A stretch of 64,000 bases of DNA from JACZYA01 sp965247455. GTDB taxonomy: Bacteria; Acidobacteriota; Terriglobia; Acidiferrales; 2-02-FULL-67-57. The notes under the pieces were generated by a model. That model had not been told where the DNA came from and made no database searches. It saw only the letters and a list, made by a program, of their open reading frames with translations. The stretch is taken from contig CBDFHE010000013.1 in NCBI GenBank assembly GCA_965247455.1, positions 1 to 64,000 on the forward strand, read 5' to 3'. Position numbers and translations under genes: made by a program. Numbering within the stretch: the first letter of the stretch is position 1; every line of letters begins with the position of its first letter. Below are positions 55,047 to 63,072 of the stretch, one piece after another.

Positions 55047-55105
55047 CGCATCCCCTCAGCCGTCCGACCGGCTCCGCCAGTGCTGGCTCAATGCCCATCA
55101 TTTTC

Positions 55106-55549
55106 CTATACGCCCAGATCATCCAAAATCTTCTCGTCGTCCGGCGAGAGCGGGTTCTTGCGGATGTCTTCCAGGAAGCGCTGGTGGTTCCAGACGTCCA
55201 GGTAGGTCAGCGACCCCAGCACGTCCACCTCGCCCTTCATCGCCGCCGAGCTGCGCAGGAGGGGGGGAATCAACAGCCGCCCCTGCATGTCCAGCTTCAC
55301 CGACTGCCCGTAGTAGTTGACCAAGTTGAGAAACTTTTTCTTCGACCGGTTGCTGGAACTGGCCTGGGCCAAGCGCTCCTCGACCCGCTTCCACACCTCC
55401 AGCGGCCAGATGCGAGCAAACTGGCCGTTGGTGCTGGTAACGAAAAATTCGCCGCCGTACTCCTCTTTTTTCAATTCGGAGAGGAAGGCCGCCGGGATCT
55501 TGAGCCGCCCCTTTTCGTCCACCCGTGCCTGATAGTTGCCCCGGAGCAT
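55106..55549 (-). CDS. mraZ: transcriptional regulator MraZ
   Basis: 147 residues with two AbrB-like swapped-hairpin domains: YQARVDEKGRLKIPAAFL and VKLDMQGRLLIPPLLR. The DxKGRxxxP signature is present (DEKGRLKIP) with a second copy DMQGRLLIP. MraZ is a ring-forming repressor of the dcw operon that binds repeats upstream of itself; such repeats are visible at 55749-55773. First gene of the cluster. Confidence 0.95.
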   Translation of the reverse strand: MLRGNYQARVDEKGRLKIPAAFLSELKKEEYGGEFFVTSTNGQFARIWPLEVWKRVEERLAQASSSNRSKKKFLNLVNYYGQSVKLDMQGRLLIPPLLRSSAAMKGEVDVLGSLTYLDVWNHQRFLEDIRKNPLSPDDEKILDDLGV

Positions 55550-55748
55550 TTGCCCCCATCTTCACAGCGCTGCTGAGTTGCTGGCTTTGGAACTCTCCCT
55601 TGCTCACTCAGCCCAGCCCGCTGTGGACCGGAAACTGGTCGTCCGACAGCGCGGAACCGGCAAATTTTTCTTTCTTCGAGACCCAACTACTGGGGCAGGG
55701 CTTGAGCCACCACTGCACCGCCCCGGGGAGCCACTACAAAACACTTAC

Positions 55749-55773
55749 TTCCACTAGCTCCCACATAGCCCCA
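55749..55773 (-). promoter_or_regulatory. probable MraZ operator: three TGGRR repeats at 10-bp spacing
   Basis: On the minus strand TGGGG (55773-55769), TGGGA (55763-55759) and TGGAA (55753-55749), each separated by 5 bp. Known MraZ sites are TGGGN repeats with the same 10-bp period. They begin 1 bp downstream of the predicted -10 box, covering the start of transcription, an arrangement suited to repression. Confidence 0.75.
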
Positions 55774-55774
55774 C

Positions 55775-55803
55775 CTTCTACGCCTGCCGTTCTCGCTTGT
55801 CAA
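55775..55803 (-). promoter_or_regulatory. predicted sigma70 promoter of mraZ and the dcw cluster
   Basis: Minus-strand TTGACA (55803-55798), 17-bp spacer, TAGAAG (55780-55775). The mraZ leader would be about 220 nt. IS copy B's target duplication starts at 55804, directly abutting the -35 box, exactly as copy A abuts the glnA -35. The rest of 55550-55748 has no gene. Confidence 0.6.
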
Positions 55804-57219
55804 GCAAAAAGTGAATACTGTAGCTGCAAAGTGAGAATGTCCTATTTGCGCAAAGTAGGAATGTCCTCTTTCATCAGGGCCAGGAGGGACGATGAGAGAG
55901 GAGCGAATCGAATTGAGCCAACGGGAGCAGGATCGGTTGAAGGTACTCCACCAAGTCGAGCAGGGCTATCTGACCCAGGTGGAAGCGGGCCGGCGGGTGC
56001 AGGTGAGCGTACGCCACCTGCGGCGTCTGCTGAGACGGGTGCGGGCGGAGGGGGACAGGGGCGTAGTGCATCGGCTGCGGGGGCGGCCCTCGAACCGGAA
56101 GATTCCAGCGGCCCTCCAGGGGCGCATCCTGGCCCAGGTGCGGCGGCGCTACGCCGACTTTGGGCCCACGCTGGCCAGCGAGCACCTGGCGCGAGATGGG
56201 TGGCAGGTCAGCCGGGAGACGCTGCGGCAGTGGATGACCGCCGCCGGGCTGTGGCGGTCGCGCCGGCAGCGGAGGCCGGCGGTGCACGTCTGGCGAGAGC
56301 GGCGGGCCGCCTTCGGCGAGTTGGTGATGATGGACAGCTCGCCCTATCGCTGGTTGGAGCGGCGCGGACCTCCCGTGCAGTTGATCGCGCTGATCGACGA
56401 CGCTACCAGCCGGGTCTGGGGCCGCTTCGCCGCCCAGGACTCGACCGAGGAAAACCTGCGCACCCTGGCAGGCTGGCTCCGGCGCTGGGGACGGCCGCGG
56501 GCACTCTATACCGACAAAAGCAGCCTGTTCCGCACCACCCGCTCGGCCCGGCTCGACGAGCAGCTCGGCGGTCAGCCGGCCCGCACCCAGATCGGGCGGG
56601 CCCTGCAGGAGTTGGGGATCGAGTGGATTCCCGCCCACAGCCCCCAGGCCAAGGGGCGCATCGAGAGACTATTCGGCACCTTGCAGGACCGCCTGGTCAA
56701 GGAGATGCGCCTGGCCGGGGTGCACACGGTGGAGCAGGCCAACCGCTTCCTGGCAGCAGTCTTCCTGCCTTTCTGGGAGCAGCGCTTCACCGTCGCTCCG
56801 CGCCAGCCGCACGATGCCCACCGCCCGCTGGGAGGCACCCAGCGGCTGGAGTCAATCCTGAGCGTGCGCGAACCGCGCCGGGTGGCAGGCGACTACACCG
56901 TGCGCTGGCAGGGCCAGCGCTGGGCGATCCCGCGCGCCCAGGTGCGAGCGGGGTTGCGGGGGGCGCGGGTGGAGGTCGAACGGCGGCTCGACGGCAGCCG
57001 CTGGGTCCGCTTCCGCGGCTCTTATCTCAGCCTGCGGCCCTGCCCGAGCCCGCCGCCCGCGCCCGCAACCCCCTTCGGCCTACGGCCTACGGGGCTTGCG
57101 GGCCCAAGGAAAGGCAAACGAAAGTACATTCCCCCTCCCGATCACCCTTGGAGGAGGACATTTCTATCTGGCAAAAAACCGGACATTTCTACTTTGCGTT
57201 GACAGCAAAAAGTGAATAC
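55804..57219 (+). mobile_element. IS1202/ISNCY-type insertion sequence, copy B, with 15-bp target duplications
   Basis: The element spans 55819-57204 (1386 bp), offset from copy A by exactly 46,897 bp throughout and, in every stretch compared, identical to it. Flanked by the perfect duplication GCAAAAAGTGAATAC (55804-55818 and 57205-57219). Same strand as copy A. Inserted between the dcw promoter and the 3' end of the DUF3106 gene, with the left end facing the promoter. Confidence 0.93.
55892..57202 (+). CDS. IS1202/ISNCY-family DDE transposase (copy B)
   Basis: 436 residues, same protein as the gene at 8995-10305, with the same HTH, the same candidate Asp (MMDSSPYRW), Asp (YTDKSSLF) and Glu (GRIERLFGTL) and the same Arg-rich C-terminal domain. 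Intact, so the element is likely active. It is transcribed away from the mraZ promoter. Confidence 0.93.
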   Translation: MREERIELSQREQDRLKVLHQVEQGYLTQVEAGRRVQVSVRHLRRLLRRVRAEGDRGVVHRLRGRPSNRKIPAALQGRILAQVRRRYADFGPTLASEHLARDGWQVSRETLRQWMTAAGLWRSRRQRRPAVHVWRERRAAFGELVMMDSSPYRWLERRGPPVQLIALIDDATSRVWGRFAAQDSTEENLRTLAGWLRRWGRPRALYTDKSSLFRTTRSARLDEQLGGQPARTQIGRALQELGIEWIPAHSPQAKGRIERLFGTLQDRLVKEMRLAGVHTVEQANRFLAAVFLPFWEQRFTVAPRQPHDAHRPLGGTQRLESILSVREPRRVAGDYTVRWQGQRWAIPRAQVRAGLRGARVEVERRLDGSRWVRFRGSYLSLRPCPSPPPAPATPFGLRPTGLAGPRKGKRKYIPPPDHPWRRTFLSGKKPDISTLR

Positions 57220-57361
57220 CTGAACAGGAAAAATTGAGAGGGCGCTTCCCTGCCCTACTCAACCGCTAGGGGTGCATTGGAAACTTGAGCCGGCGGGAAC
57301 GCTATATATTGTGGTAGGGGACTGAAGAAAATTTTCTGGCCGCGTGCAAACGCCCTGCGCC

Positions 57362-58084
57362 TCAGAGCTCACCCGCGGCCGGAAGAACTTGGCGCAGCCT
57401 CAACAGCCCGCGCAGCAAGCGTCGCTCTCCGGGCCGCAGCGGGCCGAGAAAGGCGGGGTCTTCGAGGAGGGCGCGGCGCCTGGCCGGCGCGGCCTGTTGC
57501 AAACGGCGGAGCCGTGGGCGCAGCAGTTGTCGCCGCTCCGGCGGCAACCCTCGCCAAGCGCGAAAGACCCGTTGGGCCCTTCGGCGCTGCTCAGGAGTCA
57601 TGCGCTGGAAAATCTGCGCCCGGCGGCGCATCCGTTGCTGTCGCTCGGGGGCCAGCTCGGCAAAGCGCTGCATGTTCTCCAGCGCCCGCCGCCGCTGCTC
57701 CGGCGGAAGTTCATTGAGGGCGCGCAGGCGCCGGTGGAACCTCTCCTGCGCCCTGGGCGGCAACCGCCGGAAGAACTCGTTGCCTTCCAGGGCCTGCCGT
57801 TGCTGGTCGGGCGGAAGCGCCGCCAGCCGGCGAAATAGTTCCCGAGCCCGGCGGCCGCGTTCGCCGTGCTGCCGTCGGCCTTGTGGATGGTGGCGCCGGC
57901 CCGACTGCTGCCGACGGTCAGCCGGAGCCTGTTGTGCTGGCTGGCCCACGCCCGGATCAGGACGCTGCTGAGCTTGCACCTGGGCTGGGTGCGAACTCGT
58001 GGACTGAGCAGGGAGGTCCGGTCCCACCAGCGCCGCCGCCAGCGCGGCCATCCCCAGCGCAACTTGAATTCGTCCGCGACTCAT
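57362..58084 (-). CDS. exported DUF3106 protein
   Basis: 240 residues with a signal peptide (ALGMAALAAALVGPDLPAQ), a Gln/Arg/Pro-rich middle, and a run of about five related helical units built on LPPEQRRRALEN, LAPERQQRMRRR and MTPEQRRRAQRV, which is the DUF3106 pattern. Extremely Arg-rich and basic. Its start overlaps the anti-sigma gene by 4 nt, so it is the third gene of the sigma operon and a candidate envelope sensor or regulon output; function unknown. The similar spacing of the repeats recalls periplasmic Spy/CnrR-type sensors only loosely. Confidence 0.85.
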   Translation of the reverse strand: MSRGRIQVALGMAALAAALVGPDLPAQSTSSHPAQVQAQQRPDPGVGQPAQQAPADRRQQSGRRHHPQGRRQHGERGRRARELFRRLAALPPDQQRQALEGNEFFRRLPPRAQERFHRRLRALNELPPEQRRRALENMQRFAELAPERQQRMRRRAQIFQRMTPEQRRRAQRVFRAWRGLPPERRQLLRPRLRRLQQAAPARRRALLEDPAFLGPLRPGERRLLRGLLRLRQVLPAAGEL

Positions 58085-58617
58085 AGCTGGTCTTTCTTTT
58101 TGTTCGCCTGTACGGGCTCAAAGAGGACGTCGAACTCCGCCAGTAGCTCGTAGTTTTCTAGCAACACCGGGTCGTCCAGCAACTCAAGGCTGTCTCCCTC
58201 AGCGGATGCTGTCTCCGGCGCAGTGTCCGGCACCACCATCGGCTCCACCTGCGCCTGCTCGGGGGCACTCCCCTGCTCTTGGGGCGGCACGGGCGAGGTG
58301 AACTGCCAGAGCCCGATGGCAACCATCACCAGCACCACCAGAGCAGCTCCCCAGGCCGGGCGGAGGCGCAGCCACGCCCATCGAGGCAAAGGCTCGGGTT
58401 GCGCGCGCAGGCGCTCCCGCACAACCGCATCGAAAGCCGGCGAAGGCTCGACCGCTTTCCATTCCTCCAGGACGCCCAACAGGGCGCGGAACTCCGCCAA
58501 CTGAGTCCGGCAAGCGGAACAGTCCGCCAAGTGGCGGTCCAACCGCTGCCGTTCGGCGTCGCTGAGGCGCGCATCGAGATAAGGAATGATTTCAGCTTCT
58601 TTCAGATGCTTATTCAT
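58081..58617 (-). CDS. anti-sigma factor with zinc-finger (zf-HC2) domain
   Basis: 178 residues. The N-terminal anti-sigma domain has the zinc ligands in LDRHLADCSACRTQLAEF (HxxxCxxC). One membrane segment (ALVVLVMVAIGLWQF, about residues 94-110) and an acidic, Pro/Glu-rich periplasmic tail. Would hold the adjacent ECF sigma at the membrane until a signal arrives. Overlaps the sigma gene by 4 nt and the DUF3106 gene by 4 nt. Confidence 0.92.
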   Translation of the reverse strand: MNKHLKEAEIIPYLDARLSDAERQRLDRHLADCSACRTQLAEFRALLGVLEEWKAVEPSPAFDAVVRERLRAQPEPLPRWAWLRLRPAWGAALVVLVMVAIGLWQFTSPVPPQEQGSAPEQAQVEPMVVPDTAPETASAEGDSLELLDDPVLLENYELLAEFDVLFEPVQANKKKDQL

Positions 58618-59204
58618 GGCTGTGCTCCCGCCAAGGGCCGCAGTTTGACCCGGAGCGTTTCATAGGCCCGGAAGAGAAGCGACTTGAGCGCGCTCTCCGA
58701 GCATCCCAGAATGGGGGCGATTTCCGCATAGTCCAAATCCTGGTACTTGTGCAGCAGGACGGCTAGGCGCTGCTTTTCCGGCAACGACTCGACCGCCGCG
58801 CGAATCTGGCGCGCCCGCTCGGCTTCCAGCAGCCGCTGCTCGGCGGTGGGGCCGGGAGCGGACAACTGCGCCACCTGCGGGCCGGCGTCCTCGGCGTCGA
58901 TGGAGGTCTCTCCCCAGCGCCGCATGCGACCGTCGCGGAGAGCGTTGAGGGCCACGTTAGTGGCAATGCGGAACAGCCAGGTGGTGAACTTGGCCCGCGG
59001 CCGGTAGCTCCGGCGGGCGCGAAAGACGCGCAGAAAGACCTCCTGCGCCAGCTCTTCCGCCAGCGCCGGCTCGTGAACCAGCCGATAGACGAAATGCACG
59101 ACCGGCGCCCGATATTTGCCCAGCAAGTGGTCGAACGCATCGTCGTCCCCCACCCGCAGGCGAAGCATCCACTCTTCGTCGGTCTTCGCCACGCGCGGTT
59201 CCAC
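58614..59204 (-). CDS. ECF-family RNA polymerase sigma factor
   Basis: 196 residues. Region 2 includes ELAQEVFLRVFRARRSYRP and FTTWLFRIATNVALNALRD; region 4 has LPEKQRLAVLLHKYQDLDY and IAPILGCSESALKSLLFRA. The start is a GTG at 59204, nine bases after AGGG. First gene of a three-gene operon with its anti-sigma and a DUF3106 protein, so it probably controls an envelope-stress response. Confidence 0.94.
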   Translation of the reverse strand: MEPRVAKTDEEWMLRLRVGDDDAFDHLLGKYRAPVVHFVYRLVHEPALAEELAQEVFLRVFRARRSYRPRAKFTTWLFRIATNVALNALRDGRMRRWGETSIDAEDAGPQVAQLSAPGPTAEQRLLEAERARQIRAAVESLPEKQRLAVLLHKYQDLDYAEIAPILGCSESALKSLLFRAYETLRVKLRPLAGAQP

Positions 59205-59321
59205 TTTATCTAACCCTGTTCCGGCCCTTAAGTTTCGCAGATTTTCCGTGCGCCAGCACGTTATCCCTGTCTTTGGTAGTGGGTCAGTTTCACGATGTTA
59301 ATTTTACCGCTGAGCCCGGCG

Positions 59322-59439
59322 GCCTGCCTGCCCGCCCTAGGCGGGCAAGCGGTAGGCAGGCACCTGCCGCCGGGCGGACAAGCGGCACAAACGCCCCGTG
59401 GCAGGTGCCCTTCGACTCTACTCAGGACAAGCCACGGGG
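59322..59439. repeat. cluster of intergenic palindromes
   Basis: Arms GCCTGCCT/AGGCAGGC (59322-59329, 59354-59361) enclose CCCGCC/GGCGGG (59331-59345). A second hairpin has CCCCGTGGC (59394-59402) and GCCACGGGG (59431-59439) around CCCTTCGACTCTACTCAGGA, the core also found near 1480 (inverted) and 27410. Occupies the 285-bp gap between the ZIP and sigma genes; no gene seen. Confidence 0.6.
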
Positions 59440-59489
59440 CTCGGCGCGAGCTTCCCATTTCCAAAATGTCCCACTACCCTGTCTTTCTG

Positions 59490-60218
59490 CTATATCGGGA
59501 CCAGGAGCTTGAAGAGCAGCATCAAGGCCACCCCGACAAAGACCCAGAGCGGCATGAGGATACCAGGCTCCCGGTTCACCTCCGGCATCAAGTCGCTGGC
59601 GGCGACGTAGAGCGTGGCACCGGCTGAAAGCGCCAGTCCGTAGGCCACCTGCGCTTGGAGCAACCACATCACCCCCAGGCCCGCCAGCGTGCCCACCCCC
59701 ATCAGCACCACCGCCTGCAACGCCCGGCGCGGGCCGCGCCCGGCCGCCAGCATCACCGACGCTACCGTGAAGCCATCGGGAATCTTGTGCAGGAAGACCG
59801 CCAGAAAGATCACTGTGCCCAGATAACTTGAAACAATGAACCCGGAAGCGATGGCGGCGCCGTCGAAAAAATTGTGGATGAGCATTCCCAGCACCGCCGT
59901 GTAGCCCACCCTAGGGTGGATGAGCTCTTCCGGGTGGGTCTCTTCACCGAAGTGAAAGTGAGCGGTGATGGTGTGCTCGAAGAAGTGGACCAGCAGGTAG
60001 CCGCCCAACACCAGCGCCAAGGCCCGGTCCCCGGCCAGCTCGATGCTTTCCGGCACCATCTCCAGCAGCGCCGCCGCCAGCATGAAGCCGGAACCGAGCG
60101 CGATGAAATACTTCAGGAAGCGGCGCTCCCAGTGACGCCGCACGACCACCAAACCGCCAACGATGTTGGCCACAGCGGCCGTCAAGCCCAACAGCAAACT
60201 CAAGGTAAAGTTCGTCAC
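59490..60218 (-). CDS. ZIP-family metal transporter
   Basis: 242 residues, about eight membrane segments. The metal-site helices are visible as HNFFDGAAIASGF and LHKIPDGFTVASVML, with His/Asp ligands in each, plus a His-rich loop (HFFEHTITAHFHFGEETHPEE). Imports Zn or a related divalent cation in characterised relatives; the substrate here is not determined. Starts 18 bp after the YchF-like gene on the same strand. Confidence 0.93.
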   Translation of the reverse strand: MTNFTLSLLLGLTAAVANIVGGLVVVRRHWERRFLKYFIALGSGFMLAAALLEMVPESIELAGDRALALVLGGYLLVHFFEHTITAHFHFGEETHPEELIHPRVGYTAVLGMLIHNFFDGAAIASGFIVSSYLGTVIFLAVFLHKIPDGFTVASVMLAAGRGPRRALQAVVLMGVGTLAGLGVMWLLQAQVAYGLALSAGATLYVAASDLMPEVNREPGILMPLWVFVGVALMLLFKLLVPI

Positions 60219-60236
60219 CGATTCCCTTCCCTGCTC

Positions 60237-61283
60237 TCAGGCGCCGTGGCGGATATAGAGCACGTCGCCGTCGTGGATTTCGTGCTGCTTGCCCTCCAGA
60301 CGCACCCGGCCTTGCTCGCGGGCGGCGGCCAAGCCGCCGGCCTCGACCAACACATTCCAGGGAAGCACTTCCGCTTTGATGAAGCGGCGGGCGAAGTCGG
60401 AATGCACCGTGCCGGCGGCGTCCACCGCCACCGTTCCGCGCGGCACCGCCCAGGCGCGGCATTCCGCTTCCCCCACAGTGTAGAAAGTCAGCAAGCCCAG
60501 CAGCCCGTAGGCGCTGTGGAGCAGCCGGCCCCGGGCCGACTCGCGCAGGCCGTAGCTGGCCATGAACTCGGCCGCGTCGGCGGGTTCGAGCTCGGCCAAC
60601 TCAGCTTCAATCTGGCCGCAGATTTCGGTCAGCGCCACGCCGGGCTGCCCGGCCCAACCGCCCAGATTGTGTTTCTGCGGAAGCTGCTCCAAGTTAGGAG
60701 CCTCCTCCTCCCCGGCATTCAGAACCAGCAGGAGCGGCTTGGCGCTCAGGAGTTGGAAGCGGCTCAGCAGTTTTCGCTCCTCCGCTGCCCAGTCCTGCGC
60801 TCGCAGGGGAGTGCCCGCCGCCAGCGGCGCACGCGCTTTCTCCAGGATGCGGTGTTCGAGTTCCAACTCCGGGGTGCGCGCTTTCTTCAGGTCGCGTTCG
60901 AGTTTTTCGAGGCGCTTGCTGACGGTGTCGAGGTCCACCAGCGCAAATTCTGTTTCCAAGTCAGCGCCGTCGCCGCCGGGGTTGGGCTGCTCGCCGAAAA
61001 CCCGCACCACGTGAACAAAGGCCTCGGCACCCCGCACCTGCCCGAAGACGGTGGCGTCTTTGCCGGGGTCGCCGGCCAGGGCGGGCGCATCGAGAAATTC
61101 CAGGCTGGCAGGGGTGACTTTCTTGGGGTGGTAGATTCGCGCCAACTCTTCCAGACGCGGGTCGAGCACGTGGGCCACGCCGATGTGGGCGCCGTAGGCT
61201 TCCGGATGGGTCTGAGAGCCGCAGAGGATGCGGAACAACGACGTCTTGCCGGTCTGCGCCAACCCCAGAATCGCAAAGCGCAT
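60237..61283 (-). CDS. divergent YchF/OLA1-like NTPase with TGS domain
   Basis: 348 residues from the ATG at 61283 (MRFAILGLAQTGKTS). Walker A is GLAQTGKT instead of the usual GLPNVGKS. The G3 region is FLDAPALAG where YchF has a D-x-A-G type motif followed by a conserved GEGLGNQFL loop, which is missing here. The N..E specificity segment (LVLNAGEEE) and the full C-terminal YchF TGS domain (FYTVGEAECRAWAV to DVLYIRHG) are retained. So it is a paralogue or fast-evolving YchF; ribosome or tRNA binding is inferred only from the family. Confidence 0.85.
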   Translation of the reverse strand: MRFAILGLAQTGKTSLFRILCGSQTHPEAYGAHIGVAHVLDPRLEELARIYHPKKVTPASLEFLDAPALAGDPGKDATVFGQVRGAEAFVHVVRVFGEQPNPGGDGADLETEFALVDLDTVSKRLEKLERDLKKARTPELELEHRILEKARAPLAAGTPLRAQDWAAEERKLLSRFQLLSAKPLLLVLNAGEEEAPNLEQLPQKHNLGGWAGQPGVALTEICGQIEAELAELEPADAAEFMASYGLRESARGRLLHSAYGLLGLLTFYTVGEAECRAWAVPRGTVAVDAAGTVHSDFARRFIKAEVLPWNVLVEAGGLAAAREQGRVRLEGKQHEIHDGDVLYIRHGA

Positions 61284-61356
61284 GCGGTGAGTGTACCACG
61301 CAGCAAAACCCACCGATGATTCCGAACCTCCGACGAAACAAGAAAACCTAGAGCCC

Positions 61357-61464
61357 GTTGTATAACCTCATTTGAAGAGAAGCCTCAGGGGCTAAAGCCC
61401 CTGGTTTTTATGGCTTTTTATGTCAGGGCTGAAGCCCTGACCCGCCAAGCAGAGGTTATGCAAC
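61357..61464. repeat. 108-bp MITE/REPIN-like element with two internal hairpins
   Basis: Outer inverted repeats GTTGTATAACCTC (61357-61369) and GAGGTTATGCAAC (61452-61464), 12 of 13 matched. Inside are two near-perfect hairpins: CAGGGGCT/AGCCCCTG (61386-61403) and GTCAGGGCT/AGCCCTGAC (61422-61441). No coding capacity. Lies 6 bp from the IS630 remnant. Confidence 0.7.
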
Positions 61465-61470
61465 TGCTTC

Positions 61471-62534
61471 TAGTGTACTGTCCCGGAAATATATGAGCAA
61501 AGTCGTTCGACCTTAGCGAGGATGGATTCGGCCGTGGCGGTCCAGACGAAAGGACTGGTGTTGGCGTTGTAATGTTCGACGAAGCGCTCGATGTTACGGA
61601 CGAGAGCCTTGACGCTGGAGAAGGAACCTCGGCGAATGGTCTGGGTAATGATGCCGAACCGCCGACTTGGTTGAGCCAGGACGCATAGGTTGGGGTGAAA
61701 TGAACGTGGTAGCGGGGACGCCGAGCGAGCCAAGCGCGGACTTTGGGATGTTTGTGAGCAGCGTAGTTATCGACGATGAGATGGACGTCGAGGTTGTGCG
61801 GCACACTGCCGTCGATCTGACGCAGGAAAGTGAGGAACTCCTGATGACGGTGTCGCGGTTTACAGCGGGTGATGACTCTCCCGGTGGCCACATCGAGAGC
61901 CGCGAACAGAGTGGTCGTGCCGTGACGTTTGTAATCATGGGTGACGCCTTCGACGTAGCCGAGGCCCATGGGGAGAACGGGCTGAGTTCGCTGAAGAGCT
62001 TGAACCTGGGTCTTCTCATCGACCGAGAGCACCGCGGCGTGGTCCGGGGGATTGAGGTAGAGACCGACGATGTCGCGGACTTTCTCGACGAAGAACGGGT
62101 CGTTGGAAATCTTGAAATGCCGCTGGCGATGCGGCTGGACGCCGAACAGATCGAACCACCGCTGGACCGTGCTCTTTGAGACTCCCGTGTGTTCCGCCAT
62201 GGAACGCACGCTCCAGAAGATCGGGAGGTTCGGTTTGCAGGTTGATGCTTCCGCAACACGTTCAATGCGTGCGGGGGCGTCCGGGACGCAGTTCATCTCC
62301 GGGGATTTGTTATAGCGCTTTCGCCACTTGCCCACGGTCGTATTGGTCAGCCGGGAACGCTTCGGCGCAGGCCAGAATCTGGGCCCTCAGACCAGACGCG
62401 GCAAGTTCAGAGGCTCCCCAGTTCCGATTCCTCGAGAGTGAGGGGAGTAACGGGGCGACCGCGTGGCATGGGCATACCTCCAGAGGCCAAAGGTTGCCCA
62501 TTAATATATCGCTTATTTCCGGGACAGTACACTA
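61471..62534 (-). mobile_element. IS630/Tc1-type element, decayed, with intact ends
   Basis: The element spans 61473-62532 (1060 bp). Perfect 19-bp terminal inverted repeats GTGTACTGTCCCGGAAATA (61473-61491 and inverted at 62514-62532), each followed by the TA target duplication (61471-61472 and 62533-62534), the hallmark of IS630/Tc1-mariner insertion. The transposase inside is broken in at least two places. Confidence 0.92.
61482..62473 (-). pseudogene. IS630-family transposase, multiply frameshifted
   Basis: Pieces in order: a start MPRGRPVTPLTLEESELGS ending in a stop near 62417; an HTH region in two frames (LRAQILACAEAF and TTVGKWRKRYNKSPEMN); the main body from about 62345 with STVQRWFDLFGV, the catalytic-type Asp in VLSVDEKTQVQALQR and Asp in HLIVDNYAAHKHPKV; then TYASWLNQV, where about 4 bases appear lost near 61661, and a continuation in another frame FGIITQTIRRGSFSSVKAL to the end. 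At least three disruptions, so nonfunctional. Confidence 0.85.
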
Positions 62535-62542
62535 GAGTGAGG

Positions 62543-63034
62543 TCAGCGGAAGCGGCGCACGGTAAGAACGAGGAGCACGAGTGTCAGAAGCATGTTCGCC
62601 GACATCAGCAGAGAAGAGACGCCGTGGTAGCGGCCGAAGGCGGCGCGCAGCGCGTGGTCGCGGGGCGTTTGGTCAATGCTGCCGAAGGTGGCGGTCATCT
62701 CCGCACGCAAGGCCGCCATGCGCTCCCCGAGGAAGTACTGGTTGTAGAAGATCAGCAGCAGCATCGCTGCCAGCAGACCGATGGGCAGCGCCACGGCCCG
62801 CAGAGAAGCGCCACTCAGGCGCTGCTCGACCACCAGACCGAGGAGAAACAACCCGCCACAAATGTAGCCCAACAGATAGAGCCGCGCGAGCGTGTGACCG
62901 ACCAATTGGCCGGCCAACTCCCGGCTGGGCAGCACCGCGAAGGCAGCCGGCGCGACCACGAAGCTCAGGAAAACCATGCTCCCCAGCCAGAGGCCGAGAG
63001 CGAGCGTTTCTACCATGCGAGCGGCAGTCAGCAT
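62543..63034 (-). CDS. DUF4149 four-helix membrane protein
   Basis: 163 residues with four predicted membrane segments (around LALGLWLGSMVFLSFVVAP, LYLLGYICGGLFLLGLV, LPIGLLAAMLLLIFYNQYF and LLMSANMLLTLVLLVLT). Matches DUF4149. The loop with RDHALRAAFGRYHGVSSLL is typical. No function is known for the family. Confidence 0.82.
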   Translation of the reverse strand: MLTAARMVETLALGLWLGSMVFLSFVVAPAAFAVLPSRELAGQLVGHTLARLYLLGYICGGLFLLGLVVEQRLSGASLRAVALPIGLLAAMLLLIFYNQYFLGERMAALRAEMTATFGSIDQTPRDHALRAAFGRYHGVSSLLMSANMLLTLVLLVLTVRRFR

Positions 63035-63072
63035 TTCTACATCTAACAGGGTACTGAAAAACTATTGCTTGG

